A DNA stretch of 34,778 nt. It comes from Synechococcus sp. UW140 (lineage in GTDB: Bacteria; Cyanobacteriota; Cyanobacteriia; PCC-6307; Cyanobiaceae). Positions within the stretch are counted from its first letter, which is position 1. Each line of letters starts with the position of its first letter. The stretch covers positions 1-34,778 of the forward strand of contig CAMAPJ010000022.1 of NCBI GenBank assembly GCA_945860085.1, read 5' to 3'. The translations under genes and the position numbers were made by a program. Shown in pieces: positions 24,755-34,632 of this stretch. The notes under the pieces are model-generated. The model was not told the DNA's origin. It worked only from the letters and a program-made list of their open reading frames with translations, and did no database searches.

Positions 24755-26041
24755 ATGGCTGAATCGGCGCCCTTGCTGGCTGGGACAGCTGTTGTCGACC
24801 AGGCCGCCCCTGATCCCCTGGCGGGACGACGGATTTTGGTGGGGATTAGCGGCAGCATTGCAGCGGTCAAGCTGCCCCTGGTGGTCAGTGCCTTGGTCCA
24901 GCGGGGTGCCCAGGTGCGCTGCGTGCTCACGCCCAGTGCCGCCGAGTTGGTCAGCGCTGTGGCCCTGGCCAGCCTGAGTCGGGCGGCGGTGTCCCTTGAT
25001 GGCGACCAGTGGAATCACCGGGAGCCCCGGCCCCTGCATGTCGAGCTGGCCGAATGGGCCGAGCTGGTGTTGCTGGCGCCCCTGACGGCCACCAGCCTGG
25101 CCCGCTGGGTCCATGGCCTGGGTGACAGCCTGCTGGCCTCGGTGTTGCTGGCGACCGAGGCGCCGGTGTTAGCGGCCGCCGCGATGAACACAGCCATGTG
25201 GCAATCGCCGGGGGTGGTCCGGAACTGGGCGGCCCTGGGGGCCTTTGAGCGGGTGTTGCCCCTGGCCCCGAGCGCTGGCCTGCTGGCCTGTGATCGCCAG
25301 GGGGCCGGCCGCATGGCCGAACCCGCCGGCCTACTCCTGGCCCTGGACTCGCTCGCCCTCTGGGGCTGGCGCCGTGATTGGCAGGGCCAGCATCTACTAG
25401 TAACGGCCGGCCCCACCCGCGAATGGCTCGATCCGGCCCGCTGCCTCACCAACCCCAGCTCGGGGCGCATGGGCGTGTTGCTCGCCCATGCCGCCCGACT
25501 GCGCGGCGCCACGGTTGACCTGGTCCATGGACCCCTTGCTGTCGATCCCGCTTGGCTGGAGGGGCTGCGTTGCCATCCGATCAGCACCGGCGCCGAGCTG
25601 CAGGAGCGGCTGGTGGATTTGCAGCCTGTCGCTACAGCTATTGCTATGGCGGCGGCCGTGGCTGACCACCGGCCCGCCCGCCCCCAGCTCGGCAAGCTCG
25701 GCAAGGCCGCCCTGGTCCGGGCCATGGAGGCCGGCTGGCAGGAGGTGCCCGATCTTCTGCAGCAGCTGGTGGCCACTCGCCCCCCGGGCCAGCGGATCCT
25801 CGGCTTTGCGGCCCAGTCAGGGGATGTCCTGGAGCAGGCCCGGCTCAAGCACGCCCGCAAGGGCTGTGACTTGCTCTTCGCTAACCCGATTGATGCTCCC
25901 GGCGCTGGCTTCGGGGCTGCCACCAATCAGGGCTGGCTGCTGGGGCCAGGGGAGCGCTGCGAACGGTTCGAGCCCGCTAGCAAGCTGGCCGTCGCCCACC
26001 GTCTGCTTACGGCCTTATTGGCCCTGAGCCCAGGGGCTTGA
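24755..26041 (+). CDS. coaBC: Bifunctional CoaBC, coenzyme A biosynthesis
   Basis: CoaBC joins cysteine to 4'-phosphopantothenate (CoaB, ligase) and decarboxylates the product with FMN (CoaC), two steps towards coenzyme A. The N-terminal flavoprotein domain shows ILVGISGSIAAVKLPLVVSA, the PLTATSLARWVHGLGDSLL region and AAAMNTAMWQSP. The C-terminal ligase domain starts at LLVTAGPTREWLDPARCLTN, followed by PSSGRMGVLLAHAA, and ends with LLFANPIDAPGAGFG. ATG 24755 is chosen because the core begins about 25 residues later; TTG 24719 could add 12 residues. At 428 residues it is of normal length. It converges on the 129-residue gene, with 17 nt between the stops. Confidence 0.93.
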   Translation: MAESAPLLAGTAVVDQAAPDPLAGRRILVGISGSIAAVKLPLVVSALVQRGAQVRCVLTPSAAELVSAVALASLSRAAVSLDGDQWNHREPRPLHVELAEWAELVLLAPLTATSLARWVHGLGDSLLASVLLATEAPVLAAAAMNTAMWQSPGVVRNWAALGAFERVLPLAPSAGLLACDRQGAGRMAEPAGLLLALDSLALWGWRRDWQGQHLLVTAGPTREWLDPARCLTNPSSGRMGVLLAHAARLRGATVDLVHGPLAVDPAWLEGLRCHPISTGAELQERLVDLQPVATAIAMAAAVADHRPARPQLGKLGKAALVRAMEAGWQEVPDLLQQLVATRPPGQRILGFAAQSGDVLEQARLKHARKGCDLLFANPIDAPGAGFGAATNQGWLLGPGERCERFEPASKLAVAHRLLTALLALSPGA

Positions 26042-26058
26042 GTTCCGGCCCTTTGGGC

Positions 26059-26448
26059 CTATTCCCCCCCAGCGGGGTCGGCGTCGGCGTCCGGGCCGCG
26101 GGGTTCGCCTGGGGCGCTTGGATCGAGCACGGCGCGATCCAGTTCAGCGCGATCCAGCAGGTCGAGGAAGGTGCGCAGCTGCAGACGCGGGATGTAGGGC
26201 CAGCCGCCGCTGGTCTCCATCGCCTGCAGGAGCGTGAAGAACTGATGGCGATCGGCGGGCAGGCTGGCGCGGAAGGGTCCGTCTTGGATGCGCCGATGCA
26301 GGGCCTCGATCTGGCGCAGCAAAGTCAGCAGGCCGGCCGGCTGGCTTGCCAGGTCTGCAGCGATTCCATCCACCTCTGCGAGCAGGGCCTGGAGCCTGGC
26401 CTCCCAGGCGGTTTGTTCGGGCTTTTCGTGGGGGCTGGCGTCGCGCAT
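26059..26448 (-). CDS. Conserved helical protein of unknown function (129 aa)
   Basis: The 129-residue soluble protein has a helical, possibly coiled-coil N-terminal half (ARLQALLAEVDGIAADLASQ, LLTLLRQIEALHRRIQDGPF), a central block HQFFTLLQAMETSGGWPYIP followed by RLQLRTFLDLLDRAELD, and a disordered acidic tail. It is not recognised as a named family; the strong codon bias and helix pattern make it a likely real gene, probably cyanobacteria-specific. The start is ATG 26448, on the opposite strand 140 nt from psbO, and the stop faces coaBC. Confidence 0.62.
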   Translation of the reverse strand: MRDASPHEKPEQTAWEARLQALLAEVDGIAADLASQPAGLLTLLRQIEALHRRIQDGPFRASLPADRHQFFTLLQAMETSGGWPYIPRLQLRTFLDLLDRAELDRAVLDPSAPGEPRGPDADADPAGGE

Positions 26449-26588
26449 GGAGCCTGGGGATGGCGCTCCCGCCTACAGGTTGTTGAGAGCCGCGCAATGG
26501 TACGCGGAATCAGGGATTTGCACCGGTACTATCGCGATTGGGTCAACCCCAAACACGAGGTTTTTCCCTGCCTGAACGGCTTCCCCCC

Positions 26589-27407
26589 ATGCGTTTCCGT
26601 CCCCTGCTGGCCCTCGTGCTGGCGCTCTGCCTCACCCTGGTCACCGCGTGCGGCGGCGGTGCCAAGGCTGTGGATCGAGCCAATCTCACCTATCAAGACA
26701 TCCACAACACCGGTCTGGCGAACGACTGCCCGACCCTCCCCGATTCCGCCCGGGGCACCATCCCCCTAGACGCCTCGGCTAAATACCAGCTGCGCGAAAT
26801 CTGCCTGCACCCCACCGAGGTGTCGGTGAAAGGTGAGCCGGTGAACAAGCGTCAGGAAGCCCAGTTTGTCGCGGGCAAAATCCTGACCCGCTACACCTCG
26901 AGCCTGGATCAGGTCTATGGAGACCTAACCCTGGATGCCGGCAAGCTTTCCTTTAAGGAGCTTGGTGGCATTGACTTCCAGCCCGTCACCGTGCTGCTGC
27001 CCGGTGGTGAGGAAGTGCCCTTCACCTTCTCAAGCAAGGAGCTCCTGGCCACGGCCGAGGGCGCCTCGATCAGCACCAACACGGACTTCGATGGCACCTA
27101 TCGGGCTCCGAGCTATCGCACCAGCAACTTCCTCGATCCCAAGGGTCGGGGCCTAACCACGGGCTATAGCAGCGCCATGGGTCTGGTTCCCGCTGGCGAT
27201 GACGCCGAGCTGCTCAAGGAGAACGTCAAGCGCTATGTCGATGGCACCGGCACGATGAACCTGTCGATCACCAAGGTCGACGCGGCGACCGGCGAATTCG
27301 CCGGCGTGTTCACGGCCATTCAGCCCTCCGACACCGACATGGGCAGCAAGGCGGTGGTTGATGTCAAAATCATCGGCCAGTTCTATGGCCGTCTCGAAAA
27401 GGCCTGA
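26589..27407 (+). CDS. psbO: Photosystem II manganese-stabilising protein
   Basis: PsbO is the lumenal extrinsic subunit that stabilises the Mn4CaO5 cluster of photosystem II. The 272-residue precursor has a signal sequence MRFRPLLALVLALCLTLVTA followed by Cys, in a lipobox-like context (LVTAC), so export and possibly lipidation are expected. Conserved PsbO blocks follow: LTYQDIHNTGLANDCPTL and REICLHP (the disulphide cysteines), GGIDFQPVTVLLPGGEEVPF, STNTDFDGTYRAPSYRTSNF, DPKGRGLTTGYSSAMGLVPA and the C-terminal VVDVKIIGQFYGRLE. ATG 26589 is chosen since it opens the signal peptide. A strong terminator lies about 140 nt after the stop. Confidence 0.97.
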   Translation: MRFRPLLALVLALCLTLVTACGGGAKAVDRANLTYQDIHNTGLANDCPTLPDSARGTIPLDASAKYQLREICLHPTEVSVKGEPVNKRQEAQFVAGKILTRYTSSLDQVYGDLTLDAGKLSFKELGGIDFQPVTVLLPGGEEVPFTFSSKELLATAEGASISTNTDFDGTYRAPSYRTSNFLDPKGRGLTTGYSSAMGLVPAGDDAELLKENVKRYVDGTGTMNLSITKVDAATGEFAGVFTAIQPSDTDMGSKAVVDVKIIGQFYGRLEKA

Positions 27408-27543
27408 TTGAGCGGGGCTCTCCCACCTACCCCCCCTGGGTTATCCCCCTAGGGGCGTGGGTGCCTGAGCCGCGACCTCAACCGCCCAGGTCCGACCGCC
27501 TGAGCGCCTTCAGCCTTCAGGGTCAAGCCAATTCATCCAGTTC

Positions 27544-27566
27544 AGGGGGCCAGGCCCCCTTTTTTT
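27544..27566 (+). terminator. Rho-independent terminator downstream of psbO
   Basis: Stem aggggg / ccccct (27544-27549 with 27555-27560), loop ccagg, followed by an uninterrupted run of T to 27566. The 136-nt leader from the psbO stop also contains the small palindrome cccctagggg. This would end the psbO transcript before sat. Confidence 0.9.
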
Positions 27567-27701
27567 ATGGCCGCCAGCCCCGGCCTGGCCTGGCGGCGGC
27601 TGGGGCACTGGCTGCGATCGAACCGGGCGCTGGAACTGGTGGCCAGAGGGCCGCAGCAGGCTCTCTGGGAGAATCGCTCCTAGCTGCCTACAGCCGAGCC
27701 G

Positions 27702-28874
27702 ATGACCAGCACCCTCGCCGCCGGATCCGCCGCCCACGGCCTGATCGCCCCCCATGGAGGGGCGCTGGTTGACCTGCGGGTGCCCGTGGAGCAGGCGGAT
27801 GCCGTCAAGGCCCGGGTCGATCACGTGATCGAGTGCAGCGACCGCAATGCCTGCGATGTCGAGCTGCTGGTGGTGGGCGGCTTCTCGCCCCTGCGCGGCT
27901 TCATGCACCAGGAGGACTATCTCTCGGTGGTGGCCAGCCACCGCACCACCAGCGGCCTGCTGTTTGGCCTGCCAATCGTGATGGACACCCAGCGGGAGGA
28001 TGTGCTTATTGGCCAGCGCCTGCTGCTCACCTACCGGGGCCAGGAGCTGGCTGTGATGACCGTGGAGAGCCGCTGGGAGCCGGATAAGGCCCGCGAGGCT
28101 CTCGGTTGCTACGGCACCACCTCCTTGGAACACCCCGCCGTGAAGATGATCGCCACCGAACGGGGGCGGTTTTATCTAGGTGGCCGGATCGAAGGTCTGG
28201 AGCTGCCCAGGCGCGTCTTTCCCTGCAAGAGCCCGGCGGAGGTGCGCGCCACCCTGCCCGAGGGGCAGGACGTGGTGGCGTTCCAATGCCGCAACCCCAT
28301 CCACCGGGCCCACTACGAACTGTTCACCCGGGCCCTAGAGGCCACCAACGTCAGTGACCAAGGCGTGGTGTTGGTCCATCCCACCTGCGGCCCCACCCAG
28401 GACGACGACATCGCCGGCGAGGTGCGCTTCCAGACCTACGAGCGCCTAGCCGCCGAGGTGAATAACCCCCGCATTCGCTGGGCCTACCTGCCCTATTCGA
28501 TGCACATGGCCGGCCCGCGTGAGGCCCTCCAGCACATGATTATCCGCAAGAATTACGGCTGCACCCACTTCATCATTGGCCGCGACATGGCCGGTTGCAA
28601 GAGCTCGATCAGCGGTGACGACTTCTACGGCCCTTACCAGGCCCAGGATTTCGCCCGCGACAACGCCACCGAGTTGGGCATGGAAACCGTGCCTTCGCTC
28701 AACCTCGTCTACACCGAGGAGGAGGGCTACGTCACCGCCGAATACGCCGAGGCCCGGGGGCTGCACGTGCGCAAGCTCAGCGGCACCCAGTTCCGCCAGA
28801 TGCTGCGCAGCGGCGAGGAGATCCCCGAATGGTTCGCCTTCCGTAGCGTGGTGGAGGTTCTGCGGGCTTCCTGA
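27702..28874 (+). CDS. sat: Sulfate adenylyltransferase (ATP sulfurylase)
   Basis: Sat activates sulfate with ATP to form adenosine 5'-phosphosulfate, the first step of assimilatory sulfate reduction. It is the single-chain form (390 residues) with the nucleotide-binding motif QCRNPIHRAH (about residues 195-204), VLVHPTCGPTQDDDI, the YLPYSMHMAGPREALQH block and GRDMAGCKSS followed by GDDFYGPYQAQ. The N-terminal part has LVVGGFSPLRGFM. ATG 27702 fits the family, without a clear ribosome binding site. Its leader (27571-27598) contains the inverted pair gccgccag / ctggcggc. No APS kinase gene lies next to it. Confidence 0.96.
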   Translation: MTSTLAAGSAAHGLIAPHGGALVDLRVPVEQADAVKARVDHVIECSDRNACDVELLVVGGFSPLRGFMHQEDYLSVVASHRTTSGLLFGLPIVMDTQREDVLIGQRLLLTYRGQELAVMTVESRWEPDKAREALGCYGTTSLEHPAVKMIATERGRFYLGGRIEGLELPRRVFPCKSPAEVRATLPEGQDVVAFQCRNPIHRAHYELFTRALEATNVSDQGVVLVHPTCGPTQDDDIAGEVRFQTYERLAAEVNNPRIRWAYLPYSMHMAGPREALQHMIIRKNYGCTHFIIGRDMAGCKSSISGDDFYGPYQAQDFARDNATELGMETVPSLNLVYTEEEGYVTAEYAEARGLHVRKLSGTQFRQMLRSGEEIPEWFAFRSVVEVLRAS

Positions 28875-28891
28875 GGGCCGAGAGCCTCGTG

Positions 28892-28918
28892 GGCGCCGGG
28901 ATTCGCCCGGCGCCGTTT
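28892..28918 (+). terminator. GC-rich hairpin between sat and ftsH
   Basis: A perfect 9-bp stem ggcgccggg / cccggcgcc with loop attcg is followed by a short GTTTAA. It lies 17 nt after the sat stop and is a probable, though T-poor, terminator. Confidence 0.65.
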
Positions 28919-28941
28919 AACATTCCTTTACTAAACCGATC

Positions 28942-28947
28942 GGAGAG
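28942..28947 (+). promoter_or_regulatory. Ribosome binding site of ftsH
   Basis: GGAGAG ends 6 nt before GTG 28954 and supports that GTG as the start codon. Confidence 0.7.
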
Positions 28948-28953
28948 TGCAAG

Positions 28954-30801
28954 GTGAAGAAGCGCTGGCGCAACGCGGGGCTCTACGTGCTGGTGGCGAT
29001 CGTCGTCATTGCCGTTGGCACGGCCTTCCTCGACCCTCGCCCCGATCCGGCCAAGGCAACGCGCACCTTGCGTTACAGCGATTTCGTCGAGGCTGTTGAG
29101 GCCAATTCTGTGTCGAGGGTGCTGATCTCACCGGACCGGGGCACCGCCCAGGTGGTCAAGAACGATGGCCAGCGGGCCGTGGTCAACCTCGCCCCTGACA
29201 AGGATCTGCTCAAGCTGCTTACTGCGCACAACGTTGACATTGCCGTCCAGCCGAGCCGTGAGCCGGCCGCCTGGCAGCAGGCCGTGGGCAGCCTGATCTT
29301 CCCGTTGCTGCTGCTCGGGGGCCTGTTCTTCCTGTTACGCCGAGCCCAGGGCGGCGGCGGCAACCCGGCCATGAATTTTGGCAAGAGCAAGGCTCGGGTT
29401 CAGATGGAACCCCAGACCCAGGTGACCTTCGGCGATGTGGCCGGCATTGAGGGCGCCAAGCTCGAACTCACCGAGGTGGTCGATTTCCTTAAAAACCCTG
29501 ATCGCTTCACGGCCGTGGGAGCCAAGATCCCCAAAGGCGTGCTGCTAGTCGGCCCTCCCGGCACGGGCAAAACCCTGCTAGCCAAGGCCGTTGCCGGTGA
29601 AGCGGGCGTTCCCTTCTTTTCGATCTCCGGCTCTGAGTTCGTCGAGATGTTCGTGGGCGTGGGTGCCTCCCGGGTGCGTGACCTGTTCGAACAGGCCAAG
29701 AAGAACGCCCCCTGCATCGTCTTCATCGATGAAATCGATGCGGTCGGTCGTCAGCGTGGCGCGGGCCTTGGCGGTGGCAACGATGAGCGCGAGCAGACCC
29801 TCAACCAGTTGCTCACCGAGATGGATGGCTTCGAGGGCAACACTGGCATCATCATCGTCGCCGCCACCAACCGTCCCGATGTGCTCGATGCGGCGCTGAT
29901 GCGTCCGGGCCGCTTCGATCGCCAGGTGGTGGTTGATCGTCCTGACTACGCCGGCCGGTTGCAGATCCTGGGCGTTCACGCCCGCGGTAAGACCCTCTCC
30001 AAAGATGTCGATCTCGACAAGGTGGCCCGGCGCACCCCTGGTTTCACCGGTGCCGATCTCGCCAACCTGCTCAATGAGGCAGCGATCCTGGCGGCTCGCC
30101 ATGAGCTCACCGAAATCTCCATGGATGAGGTGAACGATGCAATCGAGCGGGTGATGGCCGGTCCCGAGAAAAAGGACCGGGTGATGAGCGAGAAGCGCAA
30201 GCGGCTGGTTGCTTATCACGAGGCTGGCCATGCGCTGGTTGGTGCCCTGATGCCCGATTACGACCCTGTTCAAAAGATCAGCATCATTCCCCGTGGTCAG
30301 GCCGGTGGCCTCACCTTCTTCACCCCCAGTGAAGAGCGCATGGAATCGGGTCTCTATTCCCGCTCCTATCTCCAGAACCAGATGGCGGTCGCCCTCGGCG
30401 GTCGTGTTGCTGAGGAAATCGTCTACGGAGAGGATGAAGTCACCACCGGTGCCTCCAACGACCTGCAGCAGGTTGCCCGCGTCGCTCGCCAGATGGTGAC
30501 CCGCTTCGGCATGAGTGATCGCCTCGGCCCGGTCGCTCTTGGCCGCGCCCAGGGGGGCATGTTCCTGGGCCGCGATATTGCCGCCGAGCGTGATTTCTCG
30601 GAAGACACCGCTGCCGCCATCGATGAAGAGGTCTCAGACCTGGTGGCCGTGGCTTACAAGCGGGCTACCAGCGTGCTCAGCACCAACCGTTCGGTTCTCG
30701 ATGAACTAGCCGACATGCTGGTGGAGAAGGAAACTGTGGACGCTGAAGATTTGCAGGAGCTGTTAATGCGTAGCCAAGTGCAGGTGGCTGAATACGTCTG
30801 A
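28954..30801 (+). CDS. ftsH: ATP-dependent zinc metalloprotease FtsH
   Basis: FtsH extracts and degrades membrane proteins; in cyanobacteria hexamers of some FtsH isoforms remove photodamaged D1. The 615-residue protein has an N-terminal membrane helix (residues 8-26), a lumenal/periplasmic domain, a second helix (113-129), the AAA+ ATPase with Walker A GPPGTGKT (200-207), Walker B IVFIDEID (255-262), the pore loop FVGVGASR and arginine-finger region MRPGRFDR. The zinc protease motif is HEAGH (422-426). GTG 28954 is supported by GGAGAG just upstream. Which of the usual four cyanobacterial FtsH isoforms this is cannot be settled by eye; the full length and membrane anchors suggest a thylakoid FtsH2-like form. 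Confidence 0.96.
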   Translation: MKKRWRNAGLYVLVAIVVIAVGTAFLDPRPDPAKATRTLRYSDFVEAVEANSVSRVLISPDRGTAQVVKNDGQRAVVNLAPDKDLLKLLTAHNVDIAVQPSREPAAWQQAVGSLIFPLLLLGGLFFLLRRAQGGGGNPAMNFGKSKARVQMEPQTQVTFGDVAGIEGAKLELTEVVDFLKNPDRFTAVGAKIPKGVLLVGPPGTGKTLLAKAVAGEAGVPFFSISGSEFVEMFVGVGASRVRDLFEQAKKNAPCIVFIDEIDAVGRQRGAGLGGGNDEREQTLNQLLTEMDGFEGNTGIIIVAATNRPDVLDAALMRPGRFDRQVVVDRPDYAGRLQILGVHARGKTLSKDVDLDKVARRTPGFTGADLANLLNEAAILAARHELTEISMDEVNDAIERVMAGPEKKDRVMSEKRKRLVAYHEAGHALVGALMPDYDPVQKISIIPRGQAGGLTFFTPSEERMESGLYSRSYLQNQMAVALGGRVAEEIVYGEDEVTTGASNDLQQVARVARQMVTRFGMSDRLGPVALGRAQGGMFLGRDIAAERDFSEDTAAAIDEEVSDLVAVAYKRATSVLSTNRSVLDELADMLVEKETVDAEDLQELLMRSQVQVAEYV

Positions 30802-30862
30802 GCGTCCCGACTCCCTAAGTGGCGATCCCGGCGGGCTGGCAGATTCCCTGCCGGCTCAGCCA

Positions 30863-31489
30863 GTGCTGGTTGTTTTGCGCCCGCGCAGTCTCAAACAGGC
30901 CCATTGTCAGCTGGATTTGCTCCAGGCGATGGGCCTTCTGCATGTTGAACTGGCTGTCGAAGCGTCGCAGGCCTGGAGCCAGTCCAGTATTCGTCTGGCG
31001 GCCGCCTTCCCGGCCCTGCGGTTGGGCGCGGCTTCGGTCACAGCTCTTGAGCAGCTGGAGGCCGTGGCTGCGGCTGGCCTGGCCTATGCCGTGTCACCGA
31101 TCTTGGATCCCGAGTTGCTGCACAGGGCCCGGCAGCTGGGTCTCACCCTGGTGCCTGGTGTCCAGAGCCCCACCGAGGTGCACCAGGCCCAACGGCTGGG
31201 CTGTGGAATCGTCAAGTTGTTTCCGGCGCGGATGCTTGGCTCCGGATACTGGGCCTCCCTGGCAGGGCCCTTGGGGCCCCTGCCCTTCTGCATCGCTGCC
31301 GGCGGTCTGGCCTGCGCCGATGTGCTCCCCTGGCTGGAGCAGGGGGTGAATGCCGTCGCCCTTGGTGGTCGCCTGTTCGCTCCGCACTTGGATCGCTCAG
31401 GCCAGGCCGAGGGCCCAGGCGGCTTAGATCCCCAACTGGCTGTCTTGGTTCAGCATTTTGCCGGGCTTGCTCACCAGAGGCTGCACTGA
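30863..31489 (+). CDS. eda: KDPG/KHG-type aldolase
   Basis: The 208-residue protein belongs to the KDPG/KHG aldolase family, which cleaves 2-keto-3-deoxy-6-phosphogluconate (Entner-Doudoroff pathway) or 4-hydroxy-2-oxoglutarate to pyruvate plus an aldehyde. It has the Schiff-base Lys in VKLFPA (about residue 118), [20 protein letters not shown], the [18 protein letters not shown] strand-turn and [10 protein letters not shown] near the end. The Glu in HVELAVE takes the place of the usual catalytic Glu region, so the pocket is recognisable but divergent. GTG 30863 is the first usable start; coding-like sequence (GGLADSLPAQP) continues upstream in frame without a start codon, so the true start is somewhat uncertain. 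Its 3' end overlaps convergent aroC by 19 nt. Confidence 0.83.
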   Translation: MLVVLRPRSLKQAHCQLDLLQAMGLLHVELAVEASQAWSQSSIRLAAAFPALRLGAASVTALEQLEAVAAAGLAYAVSPILDPELLHRARQLGLTLVPGVQSPTEVHQAQRLGCGIVKLFPARMLGSGYWASLAGPLGPLPFCIAAGGLACADVLPWLEQGVNAVALGGRLFAPHLDRSGQAEGPGGLDPQLAVLVQHFAGLAHQRLH

Positions 31490-32559
31490 GCCTGCTGGCG
31501 CAGCAGGTGATCAGCCAACACCAGGGCCACCATTGCCTCCACCATCGGGACTGCCCTAGGCAGAACGCAGGGGTCGTGACGGCCCTTGGCCGCCAGGGTG
31601 GTGGCGGCGCCGCTGGCTGTGATCGTGGCCTGGGCCTTGCGGATCGTGGCGGTGGGCTTGAAGGCCACCTTCATCTGGATCGCTTCGCCGTTGCTGATGC
31701 CGCCCTGGATGCCGCCGGAATTGTTGGTGGCGGTGCGCAGGCGACCGTCGTCACTGGGCAAGAAGGCGTCGTTGTGCTCACTGCCCTTGAGCAGGGTGCC
31801 GCCGAAGCCGGAGCCGATCTCAAAGCCTTTGGTGGCGGGCAGGGACATCAGGGCCTTGGCCAGGTCGGCCTCCAGCTTGTCGAACACCGGCATGCCCAGG
31901 CCCACGGGCGGCCGGCGCACTAAGCACTCGATCACCCCGCCACAGGAATCGCCCTCGCGGCCGATTGCCTCGATCCGGGCAATCATCTGCTCGGCTATCA
32001 ACGGATCGGGGCAGCGCACGATCGTGCGCTCGATCGCCTCAAGGCTGACGCCGGCGGGATCAATGTCGGCTTCAAGCGTGTGGATGCGCCGCACCCAAGC
32101 CAGCACTTCGGTGCCATGGGCTTTCGCCAGCAGTTGTTTGGCGATCGCCCCGGCCGCCACCCGGCCGATGGTTTCGCGGGCCGAGGCGCGGCCGCCGCCG
32201 CTTCGGGCCTGGATGCCGTATTTGGCCTGGTAGGTGGCATCGGCATGGGACGGTCGAAAGGCCACCTCCATGTCCTTGTAATCAGCGGGCCGCTGATCCT
32301 TGTTGCGAACCACCATCGCGATCGGCGTGCCCAGGGTGACGCCATCGAGCAGGCCGCTGAGGATCTCCACCCGGTCCTCTTCCTGACGCGGCGTTGTGAT
32401 CCGGCTCTGGCCCGGTTTGCGCCGGTCCAGTTCCGCCTGGATCGCATCGAGGTCCAGCTCCAGCCGGGGCGGACAGCCATCCACGATCACGCCGACCCCA
32501 CCGCCGTGGGATTCCCCGAAGGTGCTGATGCGGAAGAGGTCGCCGAAGCTGCTGCCCAT
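31471..32559 (-). CDS. aroC: Chorismate synthase
   Basis: AroC converts 5-enolpyruvylshikimate-3-phosphate to chorismate using reduced FMN, the last step of the shikimate pathway. The 362-residue product starts [20 protein letters not shown], with the first signature [17 protein letters not shown], then the second [24 protein letters not shown], and the third [21 protein letters not shown]. The C-terminal block has [18 protein letters not shown] and [24 protein letters not shown] 32559 is chosen from the family N-terminus; the frame is open to 32694 but the extra residues are not conserved. It lies 61 nt downstream of the GGDEF-EAL gene on the same strand. Confidence 0.97.
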   Translation of the reverse strand: MGSSFGDLFRISTFGESHGGGVGVIVDGCPPRLELDLDAIQAELDRRKPGQSRITTPRQEEDRVEILSGLLDGVTLGTPIAMVVRNKDQRPADYKDMEVAFRPSHADATYQAKYGIQARSGGGRASARETIGRVAAGAIAKQLLAKAHGTEVLAWVRRIHTLEADIDPAGVSLEAIERTIVRCPDPLIAEQMIARIEAIGREGDSCGGVIECLVRRPPVGLGMPVFDKLEADLAKALMSLPATKGFEIGSGFGGTLLKGSEHNDAFLPSDDGRLRTATNNSGGIQGGISNGEAIQMKVAFKPTATIRKAQATITASGAATTLAAKGRHDPCVLPRAVPMVEAMVALVLADHLLRQQAQCSLW

Positions 32560-32620
32560 GGGAAAATCGTGCTGGGAGGAGCCTACAAAGGCCTTTGCTG
32601 TTCGCTTGAGCGAAACCGGC

Positions 32621-34489
32621 TCAGAGTGGAGTCGCCTTGCGGGCCAGGTCGGCAAGGACCTCAGGCAGGCGGTCCATGGGCACGGGGGGGGCAAAGAGAT
32701 AGCCCTGGCCGCGCCGGAATCCCATGTTGCTGAGAATCAAGCGTTGCTGTTCAGTTTCAACCCCCTCAGCCGTGATTTCGACGCCGCAGGCTTGCCCCAT
32801 CTCCAGCATGGCCCTGCAGAGGGATCGGGCTTCCTCTGACGTCTCGATGTTGTCTACGAAAGACTTATCGACCTTGACATGGTGGAACGGGAAGGCCCGC
32901 AAGACCACTAGGGAAGCGTAGCCCGTGCCAAAATCATCAAGGGCCAGCTTGAAGCCCCGTTCAACCAGGCGGTCCAGCACATCTCGGGAAGGACCTTCTG
33001 TTTCCAGCCAGCGGCTTTCAGTGATCTCCAGGCAAATCCTCTCCGGTTTGACAGAGAAAATATCCAGGCCCTGGATCACTTCGTCAAAGAATTGTTGGCG
33101 CATTAATTGATGCACCGAAAGATTGACGTTGACCACCATCTCTGTGGTGCTTAATTGAGGATGACGGGAGATCTTGTAGGCGGCGTAAAGCATCTGCAGC
33201 CCCAGACTGTCAATCAGGCCTGTTGTCTCGGCAATGTTGATACAATGCTGGGTGGGGACCCCAGTCAGGACGCCTCGTTTTGGCCTGAACAGCAGTTCGG
33301 TCCCGATCGGCATGCCGGTGTGAAGATCCACAATCGGCTGGCCATGGGGATTGATATGGGATTGCCTGACAACATCATCGAGTTTTTGAGCCACCACTAG
33401 ACGAGCCTTCACTTCGTCAAGCTGGCTTGCATCCACAAGCACCGTTCGGTTGCGGCCGCCTTCCTTGGCCCGGCGGGTGGCCGCATCGGCCTGCATGATC
33501 GATTGGCTGAGATCGAAGTTCACATCGGCGCAGTTGATCAAGCCAATCGAGAGGGTCAGGCGCGCGCGCGCATGTTCAATGAACATGGCTTCGCCATCGA
33601 GTTCTGTGGTGAGTTGATCAAGCCGCACAAGAATATCCTGGGGCTCTCCTTCAAATAAGACAATGAACTCATCGCCGCCAAAGCGGGCTAGTAATTCGAA
33701 GGGAGCTAGTCGATCCTTGAGCTTTTTGCCTAGGTATTGCAGAAGCTTGTCGCCAAGATGGTGGCCGTAATTGTGGTTGAATAGTCTGAAGTTGTCTAAA
33801 TCGATAAATGCAAGGCAGAGGGTTTTCCCTTCCGCCTGGAATTGGGCCAAAATATCGGCGGAACGGGCCTGGAGCTGGTGGCGGTTGCCTAGGCCGGTGA
33901 GGCCGTCTTCCCAGGCTTGGCGGCTGCGCTCGTCATCGCGCCTGTGGCGCTCGGTGGCAATCGTGGCCAGATGGATAAAATGATCCACCAGGCCTTGTTC
34001 GGCTTCGGTCGGGAGGTGCCTGTTTTGGTAATACAAGCCAAAGACCCCGAGCCGGCTCTGGTCCTGGGGAGAGAGCAAGGGCGTCGACCAGGTCGACTGA
34101 ATCTGGTGCTCCAGGCAAATGTGATGGTGACTGTCCCACAGCGGGTCAGTGAACACGTTTTCGCAGATCACCACCGCATTGCGGTGGGTGCAGGTCCCGC
34201 AGCTGCCGGCTTGGGGGCCGGGCCGTAGGCCTTCGAGGGACTGCTGAAAGCTTGCGGGTAGTTTGCCGAAGCCGCCCTGGCCTAGGCGATCGCCGTCTGG
34301 GTCGTAGTACAGGATTGAAACCAACGCTTCGGGCATGCAGGTCTCGGCAAGACCAGCAATGGCGTCAAGGGTTCCTTTGAGCGGCTTCCCCTGGGCGACC
34401 CGTTCCAAGATCCCCTGCTGCCCCTGGAGCAAGACTCCTGCTGTGATCAGGTCGAGCAGCTGCTGAGGGGATGCCGCTGTGGTGGTCAT
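32621..34489 (-). CDS. GAF-GGDEF-EAL cyclic-di-GMP signalling protein
   Basis: The 622-residue cytoplasmic protein combines a GAF sensor (about residues 25-180, with [20 protein letters not shown] and the WSTPLL block), a GGDEF diguanylate cyclase domain (DGLTGLGNR at 195-203, intact GGDEF at 271-275) and an EAL phosphodiesterase domain. In the EAL motif, GTELLFRP (396-403) replaces GxEALxRW, so the metal-binding Glu is kept while Ala is Leu. [19 protein letters not shown] (515-527), VKVDKSFV and AEGVETEQQ are intact, so hydrolysis remains plausible. No RxxD inhibitory site precedes GGDEF. Such hybrids either make or break c-di-GMP; the direction here is unknown. There are no membrane helices. 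It lies downstream of psbA but behind a terminator, so it probably has its own promoter. Confidence 0.93.
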   Translation of the reverse strand: MTTTAASPQQLLDLITAGVLLQGQQGILERVAQGKPLKGTLDAIAGLAETCMPEALVSILYYDPDGDRLGQGGFGKLPASFQQSLEGLRPGPQAGSCGTCTHRNAVVICENVFTDPLWDSHHHICLEHQIQSTWSTPLLSPQDQSRLGVFGLYYQNRHLPTEAEQGLVDHFIHLATIATERHRRDDERSRQAWEDGLTGLGNRHQLQARSADILAQFQAEGKTLCLAFIDLDNFRLFNHNYGHHLGDKLLQYLGKKLKDRLAPFELLARFGGDEFIVLFEGEPQDILVRLDQLTTELDGEAMFIEHARARLTLSIGLINCADVNFDLSQSIMQADAATRRAKEGGRNRTVLVDASQLDEVKARLVVAQKLDDVVRQSHINPHGQPIVDLHTGMPIGTELLFRPKRGVLTGVPTQHCINIAETTGLIDSLGLQMLYAAYKISRHPQLSTTEMVVNVNLSVHQLMRQQFFDEVIQGLDIFSVKPERICLEITESRWLETEGPSRDVLDRLVERGFKLALDDFGTGYASLVVLRAFPFHHVKVDKSFVDNIETSEEARSLCRAMLEMGQACGVEITAEGVETEQQRLILSNMGFRRGQGYLFAPPVPMDRLPEVLADLARKATPL

Positions 34490-34566
34490 ATGAATTGAGT
34501 TGATTTTTTATTCGGAAGCCCATGCCCTTGCTTATTCAAGTCTGGCCTCAGCTCCAGTCTACGACC

Positions 34567-34594
34567 ATAAAAAATCCCCCTCGGGGGAGGGGGA
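34567..34594 (-). terminator. Rho-independent terminator of psbA
   Basis: On the - strand the stem ccccctc / gaggggg with a cccc loop is followed by a run of T residues. It lies about 40 nt after the psbA stop and separates psbA from the downstream GGDEF-EAL gene. Confidence 0.9.
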
Positions 34595-34632
34595 AAATAA
34601 TGGTTAGGGAGCTAGCCCCCAATTCCAGTAGA

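Noticed and set aside
26451-26588. Specific psbO promoter boxes
   Set aside because: TACTAT near 26526 resembles a -10 box, but no matching -35 hexamer at proper spacing could be defended.
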